Assembly: GCA_018296165.2 (NCBI GenBank)
Contig: JACKQL020000087.1
Coordinates: 124,001-188,000 of the forward strand
Length of the DNA: 64,000 nt
DNA from: Termitomyces sp. T153
Lineage: Eukaryota > Basidiomycota > Agaricomycetes > Agaricales > Lyophyllaceae
Reading direction: 5' to 3'
The translations under genes were made by a program, and so were the position numbers. The notes under the pieces were generated by a model that made no database searches, was not told the DNA's origin, and saw nothing but the letters and a program-made list of their open reading frames with translations. Of this stretch, positions 1 through 10,313 are shown piece by piece (the stretch's first letter is position 1; the number at the start of each line of letters is the position of its first letter).

Positions 1-417
1 ATTTGTTCATGCTCCCCCTGTTGTAGTTATAGATGTTTTGTCTGTGAATGTGCACATGAATTGAGAATTGATAGTGTCAATTGCTAACTCTCCTGATTGT
101 CAATATGTAGTCAAAGGAGTCATTGATTTTGGCAGCCATCACTTTACCTCTTGATATATAGACTCTTCTAGTACAGTCAAGTATCATGGTGGTGTGGAAA
201 CAGGATGCTCAATGTTGAGAGATGGTAATTTAGGTGATCAAAATGATGGTACATTTCTAAATACATGCAGAGGTCAGTCAGCATCTGTTGTATTATATGT
301 AAAGGACAATTAGTTGATTCATATAAGGATAGATTGTGTGCTGCCTTGTAGATCTCAGACACACCATGCTTGCAATGGTCCATACTCAACGGTAATACAT
401 GGGACTAGTATGTCATT

Positions 418-504
418 GGCCCTATGGAATTCTAAGGGGGCTTAATTACAGACACATCTGACTAGTTCATCGGCCCTATGGTATTCTAAGGGGGCTTAAT
501 TACA
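418..504. repeat. 54-bp tandem repeat, target of the element at 505-6349
   Basis: The motif ggccctatgg...ggggcttaattacag occurs at about 418 and again at about 472, a period of 54 bp. The second unit is interrupted at 504 by the large element. After the element, at 6350, the unit resumes with cttaattaca followed by gacacatctgactagttc, which follows the same motif in the first unit at 451-468. The element therefore inserted into the second unit of a pre-existing short tandem repeat. Function unknown. Bases 1-417 upstream show no gene or repeat I recognise. Confidence 0.75.
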
Positions 505-559
505 GCCTGATACTGATAGGAGTGGCATAAATAGAGAAAAAAATTAAAAAAATCAGAGA

Positions 560-3500
560 GACTCATGTATGGCTAATATTTATTTGGTTGTATGTATGTC
601 TACTAATCCTACTAATCACTCCATCCCTGTTGGCATGTCTTCATTGGTCACTTTGAGTTTTGTCCCTGACACTCCCTTTCACCACAGTCTTGGCACAAGT
701 TCATGCATAATCTCACCTCTTTCCTCCCTTTACACCAATCCAAGTCACATTTTTGGCAGGTTCACTCTTTCCTTTGTTTCTTCAATGGTTGATGTGGTAG
801 CACCAAATCTAGTGCCTGTTTCTGAGCAATATCAGATGCCAAGGGTACTTGTTGCTTTGATCCTGAGCCATATGAGCCAGATGGTTGAAGAGTAGAAGGA
901 TTGTGTAAGGGGACGAACGACCCTTATTAGGTAACTCCAACTCTATCTGGCCTTAGTCATAGGTATAGCATCATCTCTAGCATATCCGACCAACCAGCTG
1001 CCAAGCCCCTGCACCCTCCAATCAGTAGTAGTCAGCCCTTTGTAGTCATCAGACTCTATTTCCCCTTTTGACATATTGTTAGTAATTACTGTTTAGCATA
1101 CCCAGGCCGCTTATTGCATATAGCATTAGTCATAGTGTAGCCATGGATGTAGTATATAAACCGGTCTGCAGGATAGGATATCCTCAGACCAAACAATAGC
1201 AGTGTCTTCCTGGCCTATCCACTAGACTGACTATAAGAGCCCCAGTGTCATTACCTTAGCCTTGCTTGCTGTGCTCACCTGCTTGCCTGATTCTTAGCTG
1301 CTTCACTGCCCTTCGACTCTTGCTTGCTGCTTGTGTCCCTTGCCATTGCCAGGTCTATCCGCAGTTGTGCTCCTTCCTCTTACAGATTGTGTACTGAGGT
1401 AGTGGCTGAAGATGGTGAAGGAACACAAATCAGAGAGGAGGACTCAGATTTTGTCAGCAAGCCTGTTTCTGATGGAGCTTGGAGTCCTTCTGGCACTGAG
1501 TGTAATGTTTTCATTGTTGTTGGTGCCTCAGGAGTGCACAAGGAACATTTGGGATCATGGAGAGTTTTCTTCAAGGGTAAGCAAACATTTGCTGTGATAG
1601 ATTTTGTTTGTTTGATGTTGGTATTGCACTTCCAGTCACCATTATAGTATGCTTTGAGTTGTTCTGTCAACTGCAGACCAATGTTAGATTAGCAGCCTAC
1701 AAATCAAATTTTGAACATACTTTATATGAAATATGTTCTTGAGTTTTGGCAACACTGTTCCAGAGCAATACTGATTGCTCCCAATTAGGACCAGTGACAG
1801 GATCATTAAAGTTGGTATTACCCATCATAAATTGCTGAAAGACATCATGTTCCTTAGAGTTATGGATAGGAAGGACAGGTTTTTGTGTCCCTTGCTTTGA
1901 AGCCAAGAAGCCAAGATGTTGGTGTGAATGCAGGCTGGGTGAGTAAGCTCCCATTCCAAGAGTCACACAAATTTCAGTTGGGATGGGAAGGACACCAACA
2001 GTCTCAACAGTCAGCTGGTAGAGATTTCCATTGACCCAACCAACCATTTCACAAGGATTAATGAGCATTGATTCAACAAGGCACAATGTTTCTTGAATCT
2101 GGTTTGTGATCCAAATGCTATAATGACCAACAAAACAATGCCCACTACTATTGAACATTCCAACCTTTGAATTCATTGATAATTAAATGACATAACCAAG
2201 GAATTCTGTACCAGAAGATTGTGTCTCAAGACAAAGTCCAATAGCCAACACTCTGTGTGTTTAATTGATACACCTGATGTTGGAAGACAAGGACAAAGGT
2301 GTGTGTGTACACCTCCCTCTGTCATATTTGTACCATGCATACAATGGTAAAGTGGCAGCCCAGTCTTGCCATCAACTCCAACCTGGTAAAATAGTGTGAC
2401 ATTGGGTGGGTCAGAGAGATGACCTTTTTGATGAGAAGTAAGATATTCTTTGCAATGGCTCATGTGGCACTATTGAACAGAGGAAATCCAGATTTTGCAT
2501 CCTTTAAAGGGCTGAATGACTGAAAGACTTTTGTCACAAGTGGTAAGAGTTGTTCTGCAGGAGGAATCATGTGTTTGCAGTGTTGACAAAGCCAAGAGGG
2601 TCATGTGAAGAGCATATGATCCTAAGTCTGCACAGGATTCTGGGTTTGTCCCCATACAATAATGTGTGATTTGTCTACTTGATCCCAGATAAAGATGGCA
2701 TTGTGAAGTGATAAAGCAAATTCATAGAGCAATCTGTGTGCAGCAGGAAGATAAAACATATTGAAAACATGAAATGTATCCTTGAGAACATGGCTTCAAA
2801 TGTGTGTGTCCCATTCATCCATTCCAATGTTTGCAAGGACTTGTTCTCCTTCAGTTTGACTTGTGGGATCAGGAACATACTGTTCAAAATCAGTTTGCTC
2901 ACTGCAATGTTTGAGTGCAGTGTCTGACTGACAAATCTCAGTAAGCAAGTGACCAAATCCTGAGTTTTCCTTGCTCTCAGATATATTGGAGTTCTCCAAC
3001 AACTGGGATAATGGATGAGATGCAACAAGAGGTAGTGGTTTGGTTGGTAAACTTGAAGTGGCATGGGTTGGAGTAGTTTCAGATGGTGATGATCCACATC
3101 AAAGGTGATTGCGTAGGCATACAATGTGAAAAGGAGGTGGACCATGACTCTCAAGAGTCATTCTCTTGTGTGTTCCATTCAGAATCAGGGCACCAGGCAC
3201 AAGCACTTGTTGAACTTCAAAACTTCAATCACAGTCTGTGATGGTGTGAGATTGATGTTCAAGTACTGTGTATCCTGATGATGTGGTGAAATAACACCTT
3301 GAGCCAACATTTGAGTCCTGTCACTGCTAAAAAGAATAACAGGGTCTCCAGTTTCAGGTTGTTGAGGCAGTGGTTTGAGAATTGGAATGCAAAGAAGAGC
3401 ATTATAGATGGTAATGAAAGCATATATATCCAGGGCTGCATAGCTGATCTGTTCTTGTATAAGTTCATCATTCTCCCATGCAGTGCTCACCCATTCTGTG

Positions 3501-5750
3501 ACATTCTTTTTCAGATGTCACTTGAGAACAGAAGCAATAAGATCAGAGAGACTGATATATGCTGTAGGTACAACAAGCTGACCTTTTGCAAGCTTCCCAA
3601 TATCAATACCACCAACAAATGGTATGTCCAATCGACAGGCCTGTTTTAAGTATTTTAGATCACCTGCAACACATTGCCCAACTTTAAGTATTTTTGGATT
3701 TGTTAGGACCTGTTTAAGCATTTGTGGCAGCTGGTTTCCTGCAAGCATTTGACCAATCTAAATATTCAATCAGTCAGATTTACTATTGTATACCATTAAA
3801 AATGTACCTGGAGAACAAAGATACTGGTCTCGTATGATATCTGCAATACAGCAGTTTGACCCCTCCCAGTGACATAACCTCTTTCAGAAGTTTCAATATT
3901 CCACTCTGCATCAAGGCCAATTACAAGAGGACCATTATCCAGTTCCTCATTAGGTAATGAATCAAGAATTGTATGCATGGCATCATTAATTGCTGTGACA
4001 GATTTCTTGACTGAAATCTGGTAGTCAGCTGGAATTGAAAGTGCTTCAAGATGTGAATATTCTTCAATCAGAACAACATCTTCTTGGAGGGATGGGAAGC
4101 ATTTCTTGAGAAACTCTCTATCTGTCATATTGTCAGTATAGAAAATAGCTGGTTGCTTATGTCCATATAGCTTGAGAGAATCTTGCATACATTGCAGTGC
4201 AAGCATGAATTGAGAATGAGACTTTGTAGCAACAAGGTTGCATACACAAATCTCACCCTTCTCATTTGTGATTATGAGCAAAGCTATGAAAACCTGGACA
4301 CCATTAACTCTAGCAATATGTTTTGCAAGCTAATTCATGTATCAATTAGTAATCTAGATCACTATAATAGCACTAACAGCATACCTTGAAGCTATGATCA
4401 ATAGTGCAAATCTCTGCTGTAAGCATAGCAGTGTGCTGGTTAAAGTCCTGCTCATGTTCACTAATAAAGTTGTCATATAGATCTCATAGCCATTGAGAGC
4501 TTGGACTAAAGCCATGAAATCCATGAGGAGATTATCACCAAATGGCAAAAAGGCCTGAAACTTCCTTACAAAGAACATGGTTGAGTGGAGTGATCCAGAA
4601 GCTGGAGCAAGAGTTTACAAATATGAAAGTTGTAGATGATCATAATTTTCGATATGCTGGACAGGGAGTGCATTCAAAAATTGCTTGGCACCCATCTCAT
4701 GTAAAAAGCATGTTTGCATGAATTGAAATGCCTCCAATGACAATCCACTTCAGTGCATTAATTGAGCAGGAAATTTGGCAGCAAGAGGAGGGAGTAGAAC
4801 TGCTAATATATGTGGATCCCAACTTCAAAATGTGATACTACTTGGGACCTTGCATTCAGGACACCAATATCAATCACCTATGATCCAAAATGTTGAAATA
4901 AGGCCAACAACATGACAAGGCTGTGGAACATGGCTGTGGCATCAAAGACAAGCTGTACACCCTACAGTTGGGCATATGATGCCACCAGGTACAAGGCATT
5001 CTGGATCCTAAAGAAAAAACATGGTATTGTAGATCTTTTGAGGAGAGAGATTGTTGATATGCTGAAGAATAAAGAAGGTTGAAGGTTTTGGGAACCAGAA
5101 CATATGATGATCATGATACAAAGAAGGAAGTCCATTAGAAGTACATTTTGCTGGTCCAGAATCCTGAACATGTTTATCAAATAAGTCTTTGAGCCATGTT
5201 GGCAGTAGACAAGGCAAGATCTTTGAAGTAGAATTTGGTTTATAATCATCACTATTATCATCATTATCATCTCCAATCCCCTGTTCAAGCAGTGATTCCT
5301 CTATAGTGCCATGCATATTGTCATCTATAATTTGTGACCCAGGCTGATCTTTATTTGAGGCTAGAGGAGTAGAATTCTCCAGCTCAGGTACTTTGATGTC
5401 CATTGAACTACTTGGAAAGATTGTCGATGTATTGTTCATTGGTTGAGATGAAGAACCTTTAGCTGGTATACCTGGAACAAGCTGTGAATCACAAGATTTC
5501 AATTGGAAAGATACATGTTAGATGGGCTTGAGCTCACCAAGCCATTGAGTCTACTTTGTGCTTTCAAATTTCCAAAAAGAACCTTTTTTGGAGGCCTTCC
5601 TCAATGTGACCTTTTGACCTCAAATAAGTCACCACAGGCCTTTGCAAGCTGCAGTGGGCCAGTGCCATGTGGTCTGCCATGTGGTCTCTTCAATTTCTGT
5701 GGTAATTTGGCTGACAACATAGTTCAGTGGACTTGAATGTTGTGCTGTAC
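560..5750 (-). pseudogene. DUF6729 - 3'-5' exonuclease (DEDD, WRN-like) protein, decayed
   Basis: Read on the minus strand, the order is: an N-terminal basic stretch with GRPPKK (about 5600); an acidic linker (about 5400-5250); a Cys-rich domain (about 5230-4600) with FWFPKPSTFF, DPECLVPGG and SWDPHILAVL that resembles DUF6729 as I recall it; then a DEDD exonuclease. Exo I is VIGLDAEW (about 3910), exo II lies near VGQCVAGDLKYLKQ (about 3670), and exo III is YAALDIYAF (about 3430). A C-terminal region follows with LYHCMHGTNMTEGGVHTHL (about 2350) and YNGDWKCNTNIKQT (about 1630), both typical of this fungal family. Stops and frame changes break it, many as TGA/TAG where CGA or TGG is expected. 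A solo LTR splits the C-terminal part. The exonuclease fold is clear; its biological role in these fungal proteins is unknown to me. Confidence 0.75.
904..1384 (+). mobile_element. Solo LTR, 481 bp, TSD GATTG
   Basis: The sequence begins TGTAAGGGG and ends CTCTTACA, so its termini are the perfect inverted repeat TGTAAG/CTTACA. It is flanked on both sides by GATTG (899-903 and 1385-1389). A TATA box (tatataaa) lies at 1153-1160, giving plus orientation. It still holds CpGs while the surrounding gene is depleted, suggesting later arrival. It interrupts the C-terminal part of the exonuclease gene. No second LTR or internal region is present, so it is a product of LTR-LTR recombination. Confidence 0.85.
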
Positions 5751-6359
5751 TGGGAAGCAAGATGTGCTACATTGGGGTTCAATTCTAGCACCTTGGGCTT
5801 GTGGGAAGCTGCACAACAGCCTCAGGCAGGCAGAAAAACAAATATCATTGTGTACACTCACCTGAACTCTGAGTCCATGTTCAAAGTATCATAACTTTCT
5901 AAGATATGAAGTTCCTCTGATCCAATATGCATATTGTAGTCAACAAATTCATCATCAGTGTCCATGAGGACCAGAAAATCTTGAGTTGTAGTTTATTTTC
6001 AAGAGAATGAGAGGCTGTTAAACTGTTTGAGGCTGGAGAACAAAGCCAATATGATTTGTCAGTGATGCATGGTTTATGTCGCACTGACTTGCACAATAAT
6101 AAACAGATTATATTTCAGAGCTACATATACTGACATTTCAGGAAACTAAGAAGTGCTCTAACAGATGACAGCAACCCACACAAGACAATTGTGATGGATG
6201 CTGCTCATCATGAAATTGTGAAATTGTGAAATTGTGAAAATTGCTGAAACTGTCCTGATTTGGTTGCTGTGCATTGATCACATCACATGCTGTATTTAGA
6301 CTCCACTCAGTATCAGAATCAGTATCCAGCACTCCTATTAGTGACAGGCCTTAATTACA

Positions 6360-6904
6360 GACACATCTGACTAGTTCTCCAGCCTGATCCCTTTTCAGCT
6401 GATGCCGGTTATGCCTCATAGTTACTTTACTACAATTTGACTTTGTCAAAGTTCATACTTTCTTCAGCCCATTTATCCTTTTGATATCCATTGTTGACAT
6501 TCCTTCCCACCTGCTCTGCATTTGGCAATGCTTTCCCCTTCACCTTTCCATTGTTGGTACTGGTTATAAGCTCCTTGTGGAACTCTCTGTCCCCATGCCC
6601 AAACCACCCCCCCTTTTGAGTTTCCAGCACTGATGGCTATGGTCATCAGTGTTACTTGGGCCAATCCAAAAGTCATCAGTTATGGACTTGAGCCTGTTTG
6701 GCATCAGTGGTCCAGCCTGCCCCCCAGATAGACCTGTGCACAGACCCTATCTGATCCAGTGGTACTTATAGGATGGCCTACTCCTACTATCCCTTATTGG
6801 TTCAACAGGCAATCCATTCCCCTCTGGTTTGATCTTTGATCTGAGCTCCTGCCATGCAGCACACCAAGTCAACCCTCCCCATTGGTTCATCATTTCTCAC
6901 CCTC
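6360..6904. other. CpG-depleted intergenic stretch, no gene recognised
   Basis: The sequence is AT/CT-rich, lacks a convincing reading frame and lies between the right end of the exonuclease element and a SINE-like unit. Short open frames on the minus strand (6430-6676) show no domain I recognise. Confidence 0.5.
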
Positions 6905-7198
6905 CCACTTAAGTCCATGGAGCAATGCAGCCTTTTTTGGACCACATAGGAGCATGGTGGTCACATTGCTTCATTGAGCCACAAATGGTGATCCTGATGG
7001 CCTGACCTACAAAACTTACCAAATATGCATGTGCAGGTGGTGGCTGCCCAGTGGCATTGAATAAGCCAGGTGTGGTGTCCAAATTGTTTTCTGCCAAAGG
7101 CTGCATTACACACAGGAATCAAACTAATGACCCTGTGGTCCCACTCAAGAATATAGAACATCCCTAAGGACACAATGGTGCCAGCTGAGCCACTGTAC
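6905..7198 (-). mobile_element. tRNA-derived SINE-like sequence
   Basis: On the minus strand the unit starts near 7198 with GGGTACAGTGGCTCAGCTGG, which contains a perfect Pol III A-box (TGGCTCAGCTGG, plus coordinates 7181-7192). About 56 bp further lies GTTTGATTCC (7115-7124), a B-box with the usual CG replaced by TG. The spacing is longer than in a normal tRNA. No clover-leaf can be closed confidently, so this is a SINE head rather than a tRNA gene. The 3' limit near 6905 is a guess; no tail or TSD was found. Confidence 0.45.
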
Positions 7199-7439
7199 CC
7201 AACACAAGTTGTAGTTGTATATGATTGATTAATCTACCAAAATGAATAATGAGTTTTCATAGATACAATTGGTTTTTAAACAACTAAAGGAGGAATGATT
7301 CATTGTATGATAGTGAAAGAAGCAGAAGATACAAACATATGTGAAGTGATATAACACATGCCTTCAAAGAACAAAGAGTCATGTGGCTTCAAAAAAAAAC
7401 AAAGGACACTGTTTGTAGTGAAAAAAAACCTCAATCTAT

Positions 7440-7580
7440 TCTAGACTTTGGAACCACTCTCAATTCTGGAAAAGCTCAGCTTGTCCAGGGCAATGCCTTA
7501 GTCAAAGAAGACATTCAACATGCATGGACCTCTGCAATTACTCATAGGAAGTCTGGTTCTGATGATCTTGTCTTTATGTG
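7440..7580 (+). pseudogene. Decayed copy of exon 2 of the oxidoreductase at 24.3 kb
   Basis: The stretch from ctctcaattctggaaaagc (7457) to about 7571 aligns without gaps to 24509-24623, part of exon 2 of the NAD(P)-binding protein gene. Most differences are CG in the functional gene and TG or CA here (for example ctcgtc versus cttgtc, gacgtcc versus gacattc, caacgcgc versus caacatgc). Similarity fades left of about 7440 and right of about 7580 near the exon's 3' splice point. The rest of the gene is not present nearby, so this is a captured or duplicated exon fragment, not a working gene. Confidence 0.85.
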
Positions 7581-7741
7581 TCCCTCTACATTATATCTTT
7601 TGGTGGATTACAAATGTATAGTATATGCAACAATAGATGTGGGAAAGTCACTGTGTGCCCATATATGTGACAACTTAGGCTATTTTAACAACAAGCTATG
7701 GTTCATGCCTTTGGCATGGGCCTGTAGCTCTTGCCAAGTCC

Positions 7742-8118
7742 CAGACCCAACCTCACTTTGTTCAGTTAGATCCTTGATATTCTAACTCAATGCTGAGATC
7801 CAGACCCAACCTCAGCTTGTTGCTTGGGTCTTTCATGTTATTGATAAGAGTTCCTCAATAAAGTAATCAAGATTGTCATATAAATGGAGCTTTCCCACTT
7901 CTCTCTTTCACTATGCTGACTTTGGTCTTTCTTTTTGCAATCAATGTGTTGATGGTCCTGTTATTGACAATGTCAGTAAATGTAAGTCTTGACTATGATT
8001 TCAATAATATTTTACTCAGTCAAATAAACCTTCCTTTGGAATATTCCATTATTTTTAACATAATGCTGCAATCCAGACCAAACCTCACTTTGCTTGGTTA
8101 GGTCTTCAATATTCCAAC
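7742..8118 (+). repeat. Short dispersed direct repeats
   Basis: A roughly 46-bp motif starting cagacccaacctcactttg and ending ttgatattctaactc at 7742-7788 recurs in diverged form at 7802-7846 (partial) and 8072-8118. A palindrome-like tgcctttggca lies just upstream at about 7707. This may be part of an unrecognised LTR or MITE. No coding capacity was seen. Confidence 0.5.
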
Positions 8119-8256
8119 TCTTCTAAGTGATTATTATTTAATAGATCATCTTTAATATACTCAAAAGTTCAGAATCATGGATGAATTAAAGTCTCCTCCA
8201 TCTTCTGTCCCCTTTTTACTCATACAATTTAAAGAGCATGTTTGACAATCTTTTGA

Positions 8257-8668
8257 TGTCATGACCCATCCCCAGACCCCCAGACCTCTCTCTGAACAAC
8301 CCCAACAGCCAGAAGTACCTGCCAATGCCCTGTCAACCCACCCCAACCTTTGTCCACCCCCAGCACCTGCCCCAGCAAACTTTAACACTTCTCCAGAGAA
8401 TCTGTGCCTCCTCCAGTGGGCCCTGTCACTCTCCTGACCCCCACAAAGCTCCCAGGTGCCTCTGATGCTTCTCCCAGCCCCATCATATGCCATGCATCAT
8501 GGATCCATGTGAGGGTATCACTGTGGCCTGCATGCCAGATCAGAACCAACACCTGCCTGACCCATGCAGCTCCAATAAACCCTGCCACCAGACCATAGTC
8601 TTGGAGAAGTCCCCTCAACCATTATTTAAGTCATAGAGTAATATTAGTTATAGTAGTCTTGATATTAC
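8257..8668 (+). mobile_element. 5' fragment of an LTR related to the 9.2-kb and 42.5-kb LTRs
   Basis: It starts TGTCATGACCC like the solo LTR at 42502 and shares the motif cat-agagta...agtcttgatattac (8640-8668) with the LTRs at 9172, 15340 and 42502. The right part of the LTR is missing; the sequence breaks off after the gatattac motif. It is a truncated relic. Confidence 0.65.
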
Positions 8669-9166
8669 TAATGGAAAGGAGGAGAAGTGGACTGGCAAGG
8701 GCAAGACCCAGGAAAAAGGACTCAAAGAACACAAGAATGAATATGTACTAGATGATGGCACACTACAGGTATTGTCAGGATTACTGGACAACAATGTTGG
8801 AATACTAAGGGAAGTTTTCATATTCATGAATGAGTGGCCAACTTGAGTAGGGCTGTCAACAGCTCCAGAGATAAATGTCTTCTGGGCTAAGGGTTTTCTA
8901 ATCTGAGTTTCTAAGTGTTCCTATTGGGGTGTTCTCAGTTCTAGACCATTTACCAAGGTTCTGGCACTAGTGTCTGGGTGACCCAGTGGTCAAATCCTCA
9001 TGCCACAACTAGCTGGACAATGTCCCTGTCTCCACTGCTCACATGGAAAGTTTATTTTCTGTGATCCAATAGTTTTTGGCCTAAGCTTCAACATTCTAGT
9101 CCAAAATTCTAACAAGCCCAGAGGTAAGGCAAGCTGTGCCTGACTCCCCAATACCACCTTTGTCCA
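8669..9166 (+). other. CpG-depleted spacer with a possible second SINE head
   Basis: At about 8977 the sequence ggtgacccagtggtcaaat resembles a Pol III A-box (TGACCCAGTGG). A weak, heavily changed B-box-like gtttattttc lies about 60 bp later. This is only suggestive. No coding region is recognisable in the stretch. Confidence 0.25.
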
Positions 9167-9171
9167 ATCAT

Positions 9172-10313
9172 TGTCACGACCCATTCCCTGAAGCCCCATA
9201 CATCACCTGACAAACCCCCATCCCCCCTCACCCCCTCCCCTGATGCTTCGTCGAACTTCCCAGCACTCTGCACCTACTCCAGCTAACTCTGACGCATTCT
9301 TGGCTAACTCCAATGGCCCCCTGGCCAACTCCAACATCTTCCCTGCAGCTGCCGGTGCTTCCCCTGGACTTCCTGAGCCCCTGGGACCACTTCCCCACCA
9401 TGCCTGACCCCATTACACATCATCAAGTCAACACTCTGGCTCTCCTGACTTACCCTGGGGTATCACGACAACCTCGGAATGGACTGTGTCACAATTAATC
9501 CCATCAACATATCAATGCAGCCTGCCCTCTGGTTGTAACTGACACCTGTCGACTCCATCAAGCTCCACCAAGCCCTGCCACCAGAGCCGACATCTCCAGA
9601 GCTCTTCAGTAGTCAGTATATAAGACATAGAGTAGCTCCTCATACTCTAGTCTTGAGATTACTTACCTACCTGCCTTACCTGATGTGTTTCTGATTGTTT
9701 CTTCTCATGTTTTGTGTTCTGTGTCTCATTTTCCTTATTCTCAGTCTCCTGGTCTTATCCTGTCTCTATTCCATTATTATGTCATTATTGTTCTGTATCT
9801 CCACCTGAATCTATTCTCGTTCTCATCTTGTCTCCATCTCATTTCATTCAACTCCATCTCATCTTGTTTGATTCTGTCTATCATGCTCAAGTCCTCTCAA
9901 CCATAACGCCCTCATGAACTCTGCAATTACAATTACGAACCTCTGACACTCTTTCACCAACTCCAGACCTCACTACACACTCAACTCCAAACCCTATCAA
10001 TCCCCATTGATCCCCCATCAGAACTCCAGCTCCACTCCTATCATTTGCATAGCCTCTGCCTCCTCTACACCTGCAATACTCATACACAGACTTATGCCTG
10101 AACCCTGCCAAGCCTGCCCCCCTTCCCCACAACTCATCCTCTACTTCTCTAGACCTTCCCGGACTTGCTCGGATCAATTTCCTCTGGCTATCCTCACAAG
10201 TCCCCAGTGTTTGGAACACCTCCGAGTGCCTGGTTATCAGTGCAGGGAATCACATCCACCTAGTAAGGACTTGCCCAGTGCAGCTGAGCCCCCATGGTCA
10301 GCAGAACCTGACA
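9172..10313 (+). repeat. 5' LTR of the LARD-like element
   Basis: Starts TGTCACGACC and ends GAACCTGACA. A TATA box (tatataa, 9618-9624) is followed by the conserved gacatagagtag and likely drives transcription. The two LTRs have lost different CpGs, so they decayed independently after insertion. Confidence 0.9.

Larger units (their letters stand above)
505..6349 (-). mobile_element. TIR element carrying a DUF6729/exonuclease gene
   Basis: The left end (505-524, GCCTGATACTGATAGGAGTG) and the reverse complement of the right end (6330-6349) agree at 17 of 20 positions. Both ends are flanked by the direct repeat CTTAATTACA (495-504 and 6350-6359), read as a target site duplication of 10-11 bp. 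Almost the whole interior is one decayed minus-strand gene. TSDs of 8-11 bp are known for hAT, KDZ and Mutator-like DNA transposons, but I see no transposase domain. The element could be a cargo-bearing non-autonomous transposon or an unrecognised transposon type. CpG is nearly absent apart from the solo LTR inside it. Confidence 0.65.

Noticed and set aside
569..895. 108-codon plus-strand ORF as a separate gene
   Set aside because: The minus strand here continues the C-terminal part of the exonuclease family protein, interrupted by the solo LTR.
8970..9060. Second SINE or tRNA gene
   Set aside because: Only an A-box-like motif is credible; the B-box is too degraded to claim.
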